A DNA stretch of 64,000 bases, taken from positions 627,618,992 through 627,682,991 of the forward strand of contig CM062816.1 in NCBI GenBank assembly GCA_031772625.1, read 5' to 3'. The notes below the pieces were generated by a model. It ran no database searches. It was not told where the DNA came from and saw only the letters and a list, made by a program, of their open reading frames with translations. The position numbers were made by a program, and so were the translations under genes. Below, in pieces: positions 33,510-44,449 of this stretch. Within the stretch, counting starts at the first letter, position 1; the number at the start of each line of letters is the position of its first letter. This DNA comes from Pinus tabuliformis. Its lineage: Eukaryota > Streptophyta > Pinopsida > Pinales > Pinaceae.

Positions 33510-34290
33510 CTATGTTGCACTGCCTTGGGGGGGCGCGTCCCTGTGCAACATAGTTTGAAACCATGGTTGATGGTCTAGCATTTCTTCAAATACATGGCCT
33601 GCACTCAAACCATCATACACTTGGCATATAACATCAAATATACACAATGGCTTGATCCGGTTGTGCATAGGAATTTTGTCAAACATTTTGCGGGATGCCA
33701 TTTTTTATTTAAATACTTCTTGTATAGGCTCTGCCACCATGGAGTTGTTAGCAAAGCCTACCAAAGCAATTAGATGCTTAAAAGAGAGAGTCGTGCCATA
33801 GAGACCAATCACCTTGAAATCTTCAATCTCTGTCTGCCCTAGCTCTTGTGCATCAGTTTGCATCACCTTCATACTGTCAAAGCCCTCTAGGTGCAAGAGA
33901 TCATTTAGGGCATCAAACTTTGGCTTGTATTTAGGAGTAACTTTCTCCATGAATTTGGGGATTTTGAATTTTTCATATGCTTCTTTGTACTTGTCAACCA
34001 GATGAGAACCTTTACCCATTCTAGAGTAATCCCAATCATTTGGTTGCAGTTTCTAGGCTAACCCTGGTATCAAGAGTTCGCTTAACTTTTTCATAAGCTC
34101 AACAGATTTGGAAGAAACCCTTGCGGGATTAGTTTGAAATGAGAAGCTTTGGACATGCCATCTCAATTATTTGTCTTGGTGTTCTCCAAAATCTTCTTTT
34201 TCCTTCTGCTTCTTTTGACCATGCGATTCAATCTCATGACTAGAGTGAGATTGTTGATGCCTAAGTGAGGGCCTCTCTCACTCTCTCTCT
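33510..34290 (-). pseudogene. Unrecognised reading frame, minus strand
   Basis: Open pieces 34019-33705 and 33701-33510 lie in the same frame, separated by one stop. The frame extends upstream to about 34260 through two further stops, starting with a basic KKQKEKEDFGE stretch. It contains LIPGLA, KFDALNDLLHLEGFDSMKV and IKPLCIFDVICQVYDGLSAG. I do not recognise the family. It sits just downstream of a hAT remnant in the same orientation, so it may belong to that element or to another transposon gene. Confidence 0.4.
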
Positions 34291-34579
34291 ATACACACAC
34301 ACAATGAATTACAAATACAAAAATGAAATATAGACATTAAGATCCAAGTTTTTAAATACATTTACAAAGTATTGTTACAACTAGTTACTATATGACGTGC
34401 ACATGAAGTTAGAATATTCAATACACAAAATAGAGGTTATAAGTAAGAAACATTAACTATAATTTTATTATCTCATTTTATGTCACCAAAATCAAAATAT
34501 ATTACATAAGCACTGATATTGTAAATGGGAAACAAATGGAAAATACAAAATAGGGTGGATGCTAGAATCATAGATGGAA

Positions 34580-35270
34580 GAATTTGATAGCTCGTAAATG
34601 GTCGTCGTTCATGTTAGAATAATCAAGATCACCACCACTGCCACTATGTTCTCCTCCATCCTCTCCCTCCTCTATATCCAATCCAAAATCTACATTTGTT
34701 GGTGTGGAGGATGACATCTAAAGAGGATCATCATCATCATCAAAAGCGATCGGCTTTAGCATTGGATCTTTAAGATCCAAGTTGGCTAATACTAACTCAA
34801 TGTTGCTGTCCAAACACATATCATTAGAAAATACATCTCACACCTTTGTCTATCCCTTCAACCACTCATCCCTCATCTTGTACATAAGGAAGAGATTGGC
34901 ATGCACTTACAACATTGTTTTAGCTATGGATTGCTCAGGTCTGCTGTTATTCAAAGTGTGAAAATTCATGTATGTGCTCCAATTCTTCTTACAATAAGAG
35001 GATAAATTAACATGAGAGGAGAGCCTCATAGTTAACTACTATAGAATAACACACACTAACTTAAGAGTTCCCCATTGATCATAGGGATTTTTAATCCCCC
35101 TATCTCTAAGAACATCATAGCCTATGAATCTACTAGTGCCAATGGATAACTATTTGAAGCCCTCCTCCACCCCATCAAGGGATGCTTTGTCTTGATATGT
35201 TGTTCTAAATGCCTCCATCTTCCCCTATGAAATGTTAGGGTACTTTTCCAACATGTGGCGTAAAGACACG
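34580..35270 (-). pseudogene. hAT transposase C-terminal remnant
   Basis: The minus strand reads KKNWSTYMNFHTLNNSRPEQ then VHANLFLMYKMRDEWLKG, the hAT dimerisation block (NWS-x-[YF]...R-x(n)-VH-x-NL) of DUF659-type plant transposases. An acidic tail with DFGLDIEEGEDGGEHSGSGG follows near 34650. Upstream (35250-35030) shows IGYDVLRDRGIKNPYDQWG with several stops. The catalytic core is missing. It duplicates a region also present in the split hAT at 38.9 kb, so it is a separate copy. Confidence 0.6.
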
Positions 35271-36064
35271 TAGGTGTTGGGGAACATGTCATGTTTCTTA
35301 AATAAAACGACGTTTCTTTGTTGTTGCTTGTAATGCATTCACATTATACTCTATTCTTGATGTTGTCACTTTTGAAGAAATGAGGCAACATGACCAATGA
35401 AGTCTTGAATAAAATTGGCATATTGTCAACACTAGTTTGATCTTTTATGGAATTGTGTGTTTAAAGGGTTCTTGGATATAACTTTTTGTTTTGTGATCCA
35501 AGGATGTTTGATTTATCGAGATCAAACAACATTGAATTTGATCTTCTTTTGTATCTAGGTCAAATATTTTCTTTGTTGAAAGCAATATTGATATGTTAAT
35601 TGGTTAAAGTGCTGTCTTTTGTCATTAGGATGTAGGTAAGGTATACTTGTAGCTTGATTTTTCTTTAACATACTTTTAGAGTTTTCTTCATTCACTTTTG
35701 TTATTTTGTTGATCAACGAAATTTTGATAGTAGAGAAAACAAAGTCCTAAAGCTTTTGTCTCTATTATTTGTACTTGAATGTCTAAATATGTCTTGAAAG
35801 CATCCAACCACTCTACCATCAAATTGCCTCTCCTTCACACCACCTTGACACCATTGCACCTCCTATCCATTGTTTTCACCACAATTCTACACTTTTGTTT
35901 GCCTCTATCAACTGCCAAACATACACCATTGCCAAACATTGTTACATCGTACACCCTTATCTTCTAATCATCAAAATGGTACGACACCCACGTGGAGAGA
36001 GTCTTTAGTTTTCATATGTCTTGTTGGCATTGGTTGTTGGTACATGATTGTTTCTTTTCAAAAT
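35271..36064. other. No recognisable gene
   Basis: AT-rich. Short open frames (35779-35967, 35870-36070) show no known motif. Confidence 0.5.
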
Positions 36065-36821
36065 TGTTAGTGTTTGTAGCTCAGATACGTCCATGAGGGT
36101 GCCTACTTATGGAAATCATCTTTAAATTTATTTTATGCTTTTTCTTTCCAGAAGTTCTCTTTATTAATTAATTAATAAAGCAAACATATTTTTATGAAAG
36201 TGACTTTTAATTAATAAGGTGACTAAAGTGGGTCACTTAATTATTTAGTTAAAAGAGAGTCATTGATCTCACGGTTAGATATTAACTATTGAAGATTATG
36301 GTTTTGGTTCATGTCAAAGTTATAAAGAAAGAGAACGCAAAAGACAAAGAGACACACAGAGCATTCATTTCACAAGTCACGTGAGTGAAGGAGAAAATCA
36401 AAGATCTGAATTTTAGTTATTGGTGAGGAGTTATCAACAATAGTCCAACAAGGAGATGACAACCAATTAGCAACAAGGTGAAGAATAGTCGTACAACTGT
36501 TCGCCTAGATTTCGTACAGGTGTAATGATTCCATAAAATCGTACAATTTGCAGAGCACGCTACCTCGATTTCTTTGCAAACAAAAAAATTCAGGTTTGTT
36601 GTTTGTCTGATCAATTTCTCATAGCCATTTTCCTTGTCAGTGGGCGCTGGTAAGTTTTGAAGATATTTTTAAATGATGAATTGATATAAAAATTAGAAAT
36701 TAATTGTGCACTGTGTGTAATTGCTTTTCTTGTTTCCCCCTGCTTGCCAAAGTTAATAATACCAATAAGTAACTAGATCTAATATTTTTGCTTAAATAGC
36801 TGGTTTTAGGATAATTTAACA
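36065..36821 (+). mobile_element. 5' LTR of a Copia element (757 bp)
   Basis: Starts TGTTAG and ends TTTAACA, directly followed by a primer-binding site variant. Shares AAAGTGACTT, TGACTAAAGTGGGTC and GAGAAGG-like tracts with the LTR at the right edge of the window (63362), so both belong to one broad family. The left end is less certain than the right. Confidence 0.55.
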
Positions 36822-36833
36822 TGGTATTAGAGC
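36822..36833 (+). other. Primer-binding site variant
   Basis: TGGTATTAGAGC differs by one base from the plant initiator-Met site TGGTATCAGAGC and directly follows the LTR. Confidence 0.75.
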
Positions 36834-36869
36834 AATTTCTATGAGATAAAAGCATATCTATTGTTTTCC

Positions 36870-38007
36870 ATGTTACTTCAATGAGCTTGAGAGAGAGTTC
36901 AAGTTAGCCATGTTTGTAACCGATGTGAAGGTTGAGGATCGACTTGATGGGGTTTCACATTTCTTGCCATGTAAGGCAAGAATCTTAGTGATCTTGAAGG
37001 AACAAGACTTGTGGGAAATCGTGTCCAACTCAATTCTAGCTCCAATGTAGATCCCAGGGAGCACATATACACCAATAATGGTACACCCTTCAATGCAGGC
37101 ATCGTGGGTTAAGGACATAAATGCATAAAGGGTGATCCTTGAAGCTATTAAGGATCATCTGATTTCGTATGTTGCGGAAAAGACTAGACCTAAGGAGATG
37201 TTTGATGCCTTGGTGTCAATTTTTCAAAGTGATAACATGAGTAGGAAAATGATTCTCAAAACTAAGACCAGAGAGTGCAAAATGAACCCCTCTAACAGTG
37301 CGACTAGTTACCTTATGAGGATCACACAAATTTGTGACTAATTACCGCTATTAGAGAACCTTTATTGGATGCAGAGCTAGTGAATGTTGCTCTGGATGGG
37401 TTCACCAAGGCTTGGGACACATTCATCATCGACATCTGTGCAAGAGAACATGTTTCCTAAGTGGGAGAGATTTTGGGATGACTTCATCCAAGAGGAGACT
37501 CGTAAAGAATCTAGGAACAACAAGCAGGGAGGAGGAACAACAGATGAAAACTTGGCCTTGGCTAGCAAGACGAAGAAAACTAGAGGGAAAGTTTCCATCA
37601 AGAAGGGTGATAGTGAGTGAGAAGGACAATAGTCTGGGCAAAAGAGAGATATGAGAAAGATGAAATGCTATATCTGCCATAAGGATGACCATTTTGCTTC
37701 TCAATGTCCACAAAAGAAGAAGGGCAAGGGGAAATTGCAACGACAACAGAGACGCATTTGAGTGAGCTTGCTTCCAAGTTCGAGAGTAACTTTTCACTTT
37801 TGTCATGCCTTTCTACCAACGCTATTGCTAGAAGTAGCTGGTACTTGGACAGTGGCACCTCCCACCACATGTCAGAGGCTAAGAGCTATTTAGTTGTTTT
37901 GTAGAGGACGACTTAAGTATCCATATTGAGCTTGGCAATGATGCCAAGCTTGCAGTGAGGGGACAATTCAGTTTCGGCTCGAGTCAAGAGGGTCCTTTGA
38001 TGCACAG
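36870..38007 (+). pseudogene. Copia gag and start of protease, decayed
   Basis: Open pieces carry the gag (UBN2-type) pattern: MFDALVSIFQSDNMSRKMIL, TSYLMRITQICD, AWDTFIIDICAREH and IQEETRKESRNNKQGG. A zinc knuckle MKCYICHKDDHFASQCP (C-x2-C-x4-H-x4-C) lies near 37660. A protease start, SWYLDSGTSHHMSEA (DSG with Thr), lies near 37840. Several stops and frameshifts. The frame stops being Copia at 38007, exactly where an LTR of another family begins; integrase, RT and RNase H are missing. Confidence 0.75.
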
Positions 38008-38786
38008 TGATGGAAAATGTAACTAGATTCGGTCTTCATAATTACCTTTGTACTTATGACATTGTATATATTTATAATAGAAGAAAAATATTATTATTTT
38101 AAGCATGGGTTTCATGCTCAAAGTTGATTTGTCACTAGGTCAAGCATGTTCTTCATGCTTCTAGGGTTTCTCAAGTCAAAATAATATTTGTCATGAGTCT
38201 TGAAATCAAGTCGCATTTGGACTTTGAAAAGAAATTGTAAAGAAAAAATTATTTTGAGTCAAAATGTCATTTTTGTCCGTACAAGACCAAGTCGACCTTG
38301 TCTCTTGAAGTCGGCCCTGTTTGGGGTAATTCGACCAACTTAGAAGTTTATATATAAGAGAAATTCAACCTCATTTGGAAGAGACATCCAAGCAAGTTCA
38401 ATGTCTCAAGAAAGAGGGAGAAAATCAACGAAGAAGGCAAGGAAAGAAGTCAAAATCAAGGAGAGAGAAAGCAGGGTCAAAGGAGAAGCAAATGTGTCCT
38501 TGAAAATCTCACATGTGCGAAAATTTAGAGTTGCAGGGAGGCCAAAAATTGCAGGTATGTTGCAAGAGCTCGAAATTTTGTTGCAGGGGCCGAAATATGA
38601 AGTTTGACCATATTTGGAAAGGTTTGACCATCGTTGATTTGTGAAGACTTTGACTTGATGGAAAGGCTTAGAAGCAGCGCTGACTTGGGGCTTGTGAGTG
38701 TACTTGGTCTTGGCATTTAGGTCTTGGATTTCTCATTTGCTATAATTCTATAAGGAAAGAGATTATTTCTGGGTTTTCCCCTTGGG
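38008..38786 (+). mobile_element. LTR of family A, 3'-truncated
   Basis: Starts TGATGGAAAATGTAACTAGA, then TTCGGTCTTCATAATTA, matching the LTRs at 53822 (+) and 59683 (-). It shares TCTTCATGCTTCTAGG and GGGTTTTCCCC with the copy at 53822 but stops matching at about 38782-38787, where hAT coding sequence (minus strand) takes over. The last 140 bp or so of the LTR are missing. Confidence 0.65.
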
Positions 38787-39317
38787 TAGATCATGTCATT
38801 GAGGCATTGGGACTCCAATCTGTATGAGGGTCATATATTGTAAATTAGTACTTAGAAAATTTAAATATTAAAAATAATAAAATGAATTCGAAAATTTAGT
38901 TCAATTTTTTTTACTCGTTGCGCTTTTTGTTGTGTATTTTGTCAAATACACTCCAGTTGCACTCACACCGAGAGGAACTGCTTGTTTGGCTGAGCACTCA
39001 AATGGCAAGCTTTTGGAGATGGGGCACTCTGCCACCATAGCTTGTCCACCAAGCGTCTACAAGTTAAAAGAAAAATGAGAAACATAAAAAAAGAAGTTAA
39101 AACATTGAAATTCTAAACTTGAAGCAAATTATGAAGAGACAATGTATTATGAAATTTGAAATTTGAAATTTGAAACAAACTAAAGCTTACTTGACATTTT
39201 GGTCGTCCTATTCTTAATTGCCATGGTAAAACCAAATGTGCCACTTTCCATCCTATATATCTCCATTTATTTAGAAATTTCTTCATGTTCTTGCTCAGAT
39301 GCCACCATCCTCTCAAC
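38786..39317 (-). pseudogene. hAT transposase, C-terminal exons (left part)
   Basis: Minus-strand continuation of the transposase at 47.0-48.1 kb. It resumes at the 8-bp target duplication with VERMVASEQEHEEI, then ESGTFGFTMAIKNRTTKM. A 134-bp GT-AG intron (39190-39057) joins in frame to NAWWTSYGGRVPHLQKLA. CECNWSVFDKIHNKKRN follows, which is the hAT dimerisation block, then a 95-bp intron (38914-38820) and LESQCLNDMIY. It is cut off at a truncated LTR. Two stop codons are present. Confidence 0.75.
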
Positions 39318-39532
39318 TAGGGTTGTGGGGGAGCGATTCCCCCCCTCGAACCTGCTCCCTTCGGGAGCGACCCCGGGTTGCTCCCTAGCCTTTTTTGCAA
39401 TAACTTTTCAAATGCAATTTTTTTCAAAGAAACAAATAGTTTTTGGGCGGGGCAGCCTAATCTTCATTTTCATCATTTTACTTAAATTTTTAACATTACC
39501 ATGAAATGACTCAGGATGTTTGAGAGTGGTTC

Positions 39533-40998
39533 TGTTAAAATTGGCAACTAGGGCCAAACTCCATGTGGGTCATCTTATTTATGGCAGTTGACATTTTTCT
39601 TGGATTCCTCTCTCTGAGAGTTGTAGGATTGATCTAAAGATATGAATTTATTTATATTATTGGACAATTTGTCAAGGTCGGCCAACAAGCAAATTACCCC
39701 AGCTCAACCTCAACATTGCATTATAAATAGAAGAGTCTTCAAGTCATTTGAGACACACACATCTCTTGTGATCTCTCTCCACTCGTTTGGGTTTGGTGGA
39801 AAGAGAGGTCTAGAGGGAGAGCCCTAACTGCTGTCTTAAATGAGATCAAGCCACAGTCATGAAGAAGCCGTAGACACAGTGAAGGAAGGGTTCTAGATGC
39901 AAATTGAAGGAGATCTAGCCACAGTTAATTGATGCCCTAATCCGTTGTTAAAAGATGCCCTAAAATGCAGCTAAAAGAGACCCTCATTTTCAGCTAAAAG
40001 GAAACCCTAAGCCACAGTAAAGAGCAGCCCTAGCCGCAGTCAAAAGGAGGCTTATACACAGTCCATAAAGGCCCTAAATGAAGGCCCTAATTCGCTGCAT
40101 AAGAATGCCTAAAGCCACAGTTTGTGGAGCCCTAAAACACAACTAGAAAGTGACCCTAAGACGTAGCAAGAAGTGTGGACCTAGCCACAACAAAAGGAGT
40201 ACTACAACAACGTGAGGGATTTGTGATAAAGCCTCATTGTTGTAGGTGACAACATGGTCTATTTCAGGGCTATTTGGACATGATAGGGCTGTTCTTAAGC
40301 TCAGTTTGTAGGGCAGAAGAAGCCGCAGAAAAGAGGAGCAAGGGTTTGTTGTTTAAACACTGTTTGGGGCACTGATGGAGGGGACCGAAGTTACAGTCCA
40401 CTTCTGGGCTAGATCGCAGGCCATAGCCAACAGTTGGAGGCCTTTAGGAGCTGCGTTCAGGGAGGATAACAGCCCTATGACACAGCGTATAGTTGGAGGG
40501 ACTGTGTGAAGGAAATCCACTTTAAATAGGTGGGTTATTGGGTGTATTTAGGGTGCTATAGCAGTCAGAGTTTGTGCCCTAACTAGTGACCAGATTTGCC
40601 AAGAAAAGCACCAGTATTTGCAACATGTAAAAGGTGCCTTAATCTGTGATGCAACGAAGGAAGGAGGATTGCAACCTCATTGTGTCATCTTCATGGTGAA
40701 GATCTATGATGTTAAGTCAATATTGACTTTAATTGATTGTACTCTATCTCTATCTCTCTGCTGAACTATTGAAGAATATAAGAAGAATTGATCAAGGGTT
40801 TCCCCACATTGGGGTTTGTCCTTGGCTGGTGCCACATCTTGTGTCCTCTTGTATTGGCTTGTCTTCTATTGTTTATGTTTATGTCCTATCTCCATTTTAC
40901 TATCATGCTAATGTGATTGCATCTGGAAATTGATATTGGGCTAATAAAGAATTTTGAAGTACATTGCTCTTAAGCATAGAACATACCAAAATTTAACA
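39533..40998 (+). repeat. Copia 5' LTR
   Basis: 1,466 bp, TGTTAAAATTGG...TTTAACA. Contains a run of CCCTAA-N-CGCAG-type short units at about 39830-40230. Lacks an approximately 37-bp stretch around the ATGTATTTATGGAG block that is present in the 3' LTR. Confidence 0.9.
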
Positions 40999-41010
40999 TG
41001 GTTTCAGAGC
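40999..41010 (+). other. Copia primer-binding site
   Basis: TGGTTTCAGAGC, one base different from the initiator-Met site, directly after the 5' LTR. Confidence 0.8.
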
Positions 41011-41062
41011 TGAGGTGAATACAAAGCCCAAGCAAGTGTGAAAGAGCAATCACTGAAGATAG

Positions 41063-42034
41063 TTGGAAAGGACAAAAGGCTTAATGGGTTCCTCATCCCA
41101 CTTCCCGGTTGAAGACAAGCTTCGTCAAATGTTGGACTATGTGAAGGGTAAAATCCCTGAACCTCCATCAAATGCACCGACTACTACAAAGAACAAGTAC
41201 ACCAAGGGTGAAGTCAAAGCGAAGAAGATTATCAGAGATTCCATTGACAAGCGTTTGGTGGCTTACATCTCCGATCTAAACACCTCCAAGGAGATCTACG
41301 ACAGATTGGTAAGCATGTTCAAGGTTAGTGATGCAAATCGAATTTTATTTCTCAAAAATAAGCTGAAGGATATTAAGAAGGGCAAAGATGAGGATATTCA
41401 ATCCTACTTAAGGATCACTGAGATCAAGAATGATCTATCGATTGGAGAAATCATATCTGACAGGGAACTGACTATCACTACTCTTGGAGGGCTCCCATCT
41501 GAGTGGTATATATTTAGAACCACTATTCTCAATAATGATTGAATTCCAGGGTTTGAAGAATTGATGTCAAGATGCATTCAAGAAGAAACCAGGATGGTGG
41601 AGCAAGAGATGCCTTCTAATAGAGGAAACCCCATTGCTTTCTCCGCTAATGCCAAAAGGAGAAATAATGCAGGGTCTAAAGGTCATTTCAATGGAAAGCC
41701 CAGATATAAGGGTGGAAGGAAGGGCAGATGCTTTGCTTGCAATAAGTTTGGCCATTATGTGAGGGAGTGTCCAGATAGAAGGGACACATCACACGATGAT
41801 GATCACAATCTTTCTAGGGGCAACTTCAACAACAACGATCGAAGGAATGACAAGTACAATGTTAAAGGAAAAAGGAATGTAGGATATCAAGGAAATGGTC
41901 GACCCTCCAAGAAATCCAGGAACTCCAGGTATGAAGAATCAAATGTTGTTTCTGATAAGAAAAAAGGAGTATTATCTTATATCGGCCCTCTCCCCTACCT
42001 CTCCTCGAGACTCTTCGGGAAATTGGCTTATTGA
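41063..42034 (+). pseudogene. Copia gag
   Basis: One frame with a single stop (41540-41542). It contains KKIIRDSIDKRLVAYISDL, EIYDRLVSMFKV, IQSYLRITEIKNDLSIGE, LGGLPSEWYIFRTTILNND and, after the stop, IPGFEELMSRCIQEETRM, the usual gag (UBN2) helices that build the particle. The zinc knuckle CFACNKFGHYVRECP lies at 41729-41773 and would bind RNA. A frameshift between about 41900 and 42030 is needed to enter protease. The first ATG after the primer-binding site is at 41063. Confidence 0.85.
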
Positions 42035-42986
42035 TAGTGGTGCCTCAAGGCACTTCACCGGATACAAGGAAGCTCTCTCTAATTTGATAGAGAAGGAAAC
42101 AAACTTCGAGATTATTCTTGGAGACGATGCCACGTATCCCGTAAAGGGTGTAGGGAATGTTACTCTTCAATTGAATCAGGGTAACACGATTCATTTACAA
42201 GAAGTTCTTTATATACCTGATCTCAAGAAGAACCTAGTGTCCATTTTGGCAATGGAAGACAAAGGTTACAAGGTGGCATTCATCGATGGAAAGGTACATG
42301 TCTCGAAACAAAATTTTAAAGATGCTTTTACTCTTGGGTTCAGGGTTGGCACTTTGTATCAAGTTGTAGGAAGTCCATTGGACACCATGTCGTGTGACCC
42401 ATCTCTTCAATCTGAACTATGGCACCAAAGGTCTACCCATCTTCATTGTAAGGCCCTACCCGATGTGAGACAAATGGTGACAGGGTTGCCCGAGTTCAAA
42501 GAAGAGCATGAAGGTATATGTTCGGGATGTACTGAGGGAAAACTTACAAGTAATAGCAAGACCACAGATATGGAACAACCCGAGGGGTTTGAGGTTCATG
42601 ATCAAGAATCTCATATTTGCAGGTTGAAGAAAGCTCTCTATGGTTTGAAGCAAGCACCACGGGCTTGGTGTGAGAGGATTGACAACTATTTGATGAAGCT
42701 GAGATTCACTAGGAGTGAAGCTGATCCAAACTTTTGCCTTAAGGTTGTGGATGATAGACCTCTCATATTGGTGCTTTATATGGATGACCTCTTTCTGACA
42801 GGTGCAGACCCTCTCATTTACAAACATAGGAGGGAGTTGGATTCTGAATTTGAAATGGTGGACTGCAAGCCTATGACTACCTTGATGGAGCTTAACTTTA
42901 AGAAGTTATGTGGTAGTGCTGCCGGACTTGAATTGGGAAATGCCTCTGAGTTTCATCAACTCATAGTAGCATTGATGTTCTGGTGA
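41895..42986 (+). pseudogene. Copia pol, internally deleted
   Basis: 363-codon frame. Protease WLIDSGASRHFTG at 42024-42062 (active DSG). LQEVLYIPDLKKNLVSI and the zinc-binding pre-integrase block LWHQRSTHLHCKAL...CSGCTEGK follow. The frame then jumps from SNSKTTD straight to MEQPEGFEVHDQE and RLKKALYGLKQAPRAW of the RT: the integrase core and first RT blocks are missing. YMDDLFLTG (catalytic box, 42777-42788) is intact. A second deletion joins DSEFEM to VDCKPMTTLMELN, dropping roughly 40 residues. The open pseudo-fusion is a deletion product. Confidence 0.85.
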
Positions 42987-43606
42987 ACTCTCGTCCAGAT
43001 ATACGTTTTGCAGTTAGCATGTTGAGCCTCATCACTCACATTGGATTGGTGCCAAGAATCTTCTGAGATATCTTCGGGGCACAATCACTCACGGATTGAG
43101 ATACACTGCCAGAAATGTGAGGCTGCATTGTTATTCTGATGCTGTTTGGGCAGGCAGTGTGGTGGATCGCAAGAGCACTTCTGGGTGCTGCTTCTCCTTG
43201 GGTTCTGCTTCGATATCCTAGATGAGCAAGAAGCAGAAGTCGGTTGCTTTAAGCACCGCTGAGGTCGAATACATAGTTGCGAGGATGGCCTCCTGTGACG
43301 CTGTCTGGTTGAGGAAGCTCTTCGGTGAGCTGTTTGGATATGTGTTGAGCGTGATCCTCTGCGACAACCAGAGTGGGATTTGATTATCAAAGAATCTCGT
43401 ATTTCATGATCACTCCAAGCACATCGATATCGAGTACCACTTTATCCGGGATATAGTACAACGAGGAGCAATAAGGCTCCATCACATTGGGACTGATGTG
43501 CAGGTTGCCTATATTCTGACGAAGCCCTTAGGAAAGGTCAAATTCTTGACTTTCCGAGAACGACTAGGAGTCGTGGAGAGACCCTCTCCTGATGGTTTTG
43601 TATGAT
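42960..43606 (+). pseudogene. Copia RNase H
   Basis: Continues in a shifted frame: VNSRPDIRFAVSMLS, GLRYTARNVRLHCYSDAVWA (expected SDADWAG; second Asp changed to Val), DRKSTSGCCFSLGSASIS, QKSVALSTAEVEYIVARMAS, VILCDNQSGI, KHIDIEYHFIRDIVQRG and ends LTFRERLGVVERPS. It has at least two stops and one shift. It would degrade template RNA; probably inactive. Confidence 0.8.
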
Positions 43607-43659
43607 ATGGATATTGAGCTCTCGAAGCTCGGGGGGGCGGCTTGGGGTACTTCTTGGAG

Positions 43660-43900
43660 CAATGAGCAACCATAGGGTGAGTGGTTCAGCCTTCCCCTAG
43701 TGGTTTGCTATGTAGGCAGGATGAGTGGTTCATCCTTCTCTTGCTAAGACACAGTCTTAGGGTGAGTGGTTCAGCGTTCCCCTAGTGATTTGTTGTGTAC
43801 AGGGTGAGTGGTTCAACCTTCCCTTGGGATACCCCATGGCAACATGTAGGCAAGATGAGTGGTTCATCCTTCTCCTGCTGAGACATCCTACCCATGTAGT
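43660..43900. repeat. GAGTGGTTCA hairpin repeat array
   Basis: Units of about 80-90 bp alternate GGGTGAGTGGTTCAGCC-like and GATGAGTGGTTCATCC-like blocks, each followed by TTC(C/T)C-type spacers. GGATGAGTGGTTCATCC (43719-43735) is a perfect 6-bp stem with a 5-base loop; it recurs as GATGAGTGGTTCATC at 43854-43868. The array lies between RNase H and the polypurine tract. Confidence 0.7.
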
Positions 43901-44037
43901 CTGGGACTCATGGGAAGTACCTCTCATCTGGCCAGTGAGTAAGGAAATGAGGATAGGGACCACAGTACTACCGATGGACGCATCGTGTACTACTGTACTC
44001 GCTATGTTAGGATGATATTGATCTAGGATCAATTGGA

Positions 44038-44329
44038 ACTTACTTCGGGTTAGTAAGAGTGGTATGAGACACTCTCTTTATTTGAAACTGACTTCGGGTC
44101 AGTAAGAGTGGTATGAGACACTCTTTATTTGGAACTGATTTCGGATCAGTAAGAGTGGTATGAGACACTCTCTTTATTTGGAACTGATTCGGATCAGTAA
44201 GAGTGGTATGAGTGGTATGAGACACTCTCTTTATTTGGAACTGATTTTGGATCAGTAAGAGTGGTATGAGACACTCTCTTTATATGGGACTGACTTTGGG
44301 TCAGTAGAGAATGGTATGATACATTCTCA
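44038..44329. repeat. Six-unit tandem array of paired hairpins
   Basis: Units start near 44038, 44087, 44134, 44183, 44240 and 44289, mostly 47-49 bp. Each contains ACTGAC-TTCGG-GTCAGT or a variant (6-bp stem) and AGAGTGGTATGAGACACTCT (6-bp stem, 8-base loop). Stem changes are paired: C-G to T-A at the closing pair of the first hairpin, and G-C to A-T in the second hairpin of the last unit. Unit 5 is spaced wider because unit 4 has a 9-10 base internal duplication. Confidence 0.9.
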
Positions 44330-44437
44330 ATCACTTCTTCATAGTTCAGTAGAGTAGAGCAGAGTAGTGCAGGGTACTGCATTGATGGCAGAGATAGTAC
44401 AGATTGGCAGATGAATTAACAGATGGAGTTCTCCCTA

Positions 44438-44449
44438 GTTGAGAGGGAG
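44438..44449 (+). other. Copia polypurine tract
   Basis: GTTGAGAGGGAGA directly before the 3' LTR; it primes plus-strand synthesis in LTR retrotransposons. Confidence 0.8.

Noticed and set aside
37426-37806. 126-codon minus-strand frame
   Set aside because: Antisense to the Copia gag and zinc-knuckle region, which explains its openness.
44038-44329. CRISPR-like array
   Set aside because: Repeats are contiguous, spacers are not unique, and the array sits inside a Copia element of a plant genome.
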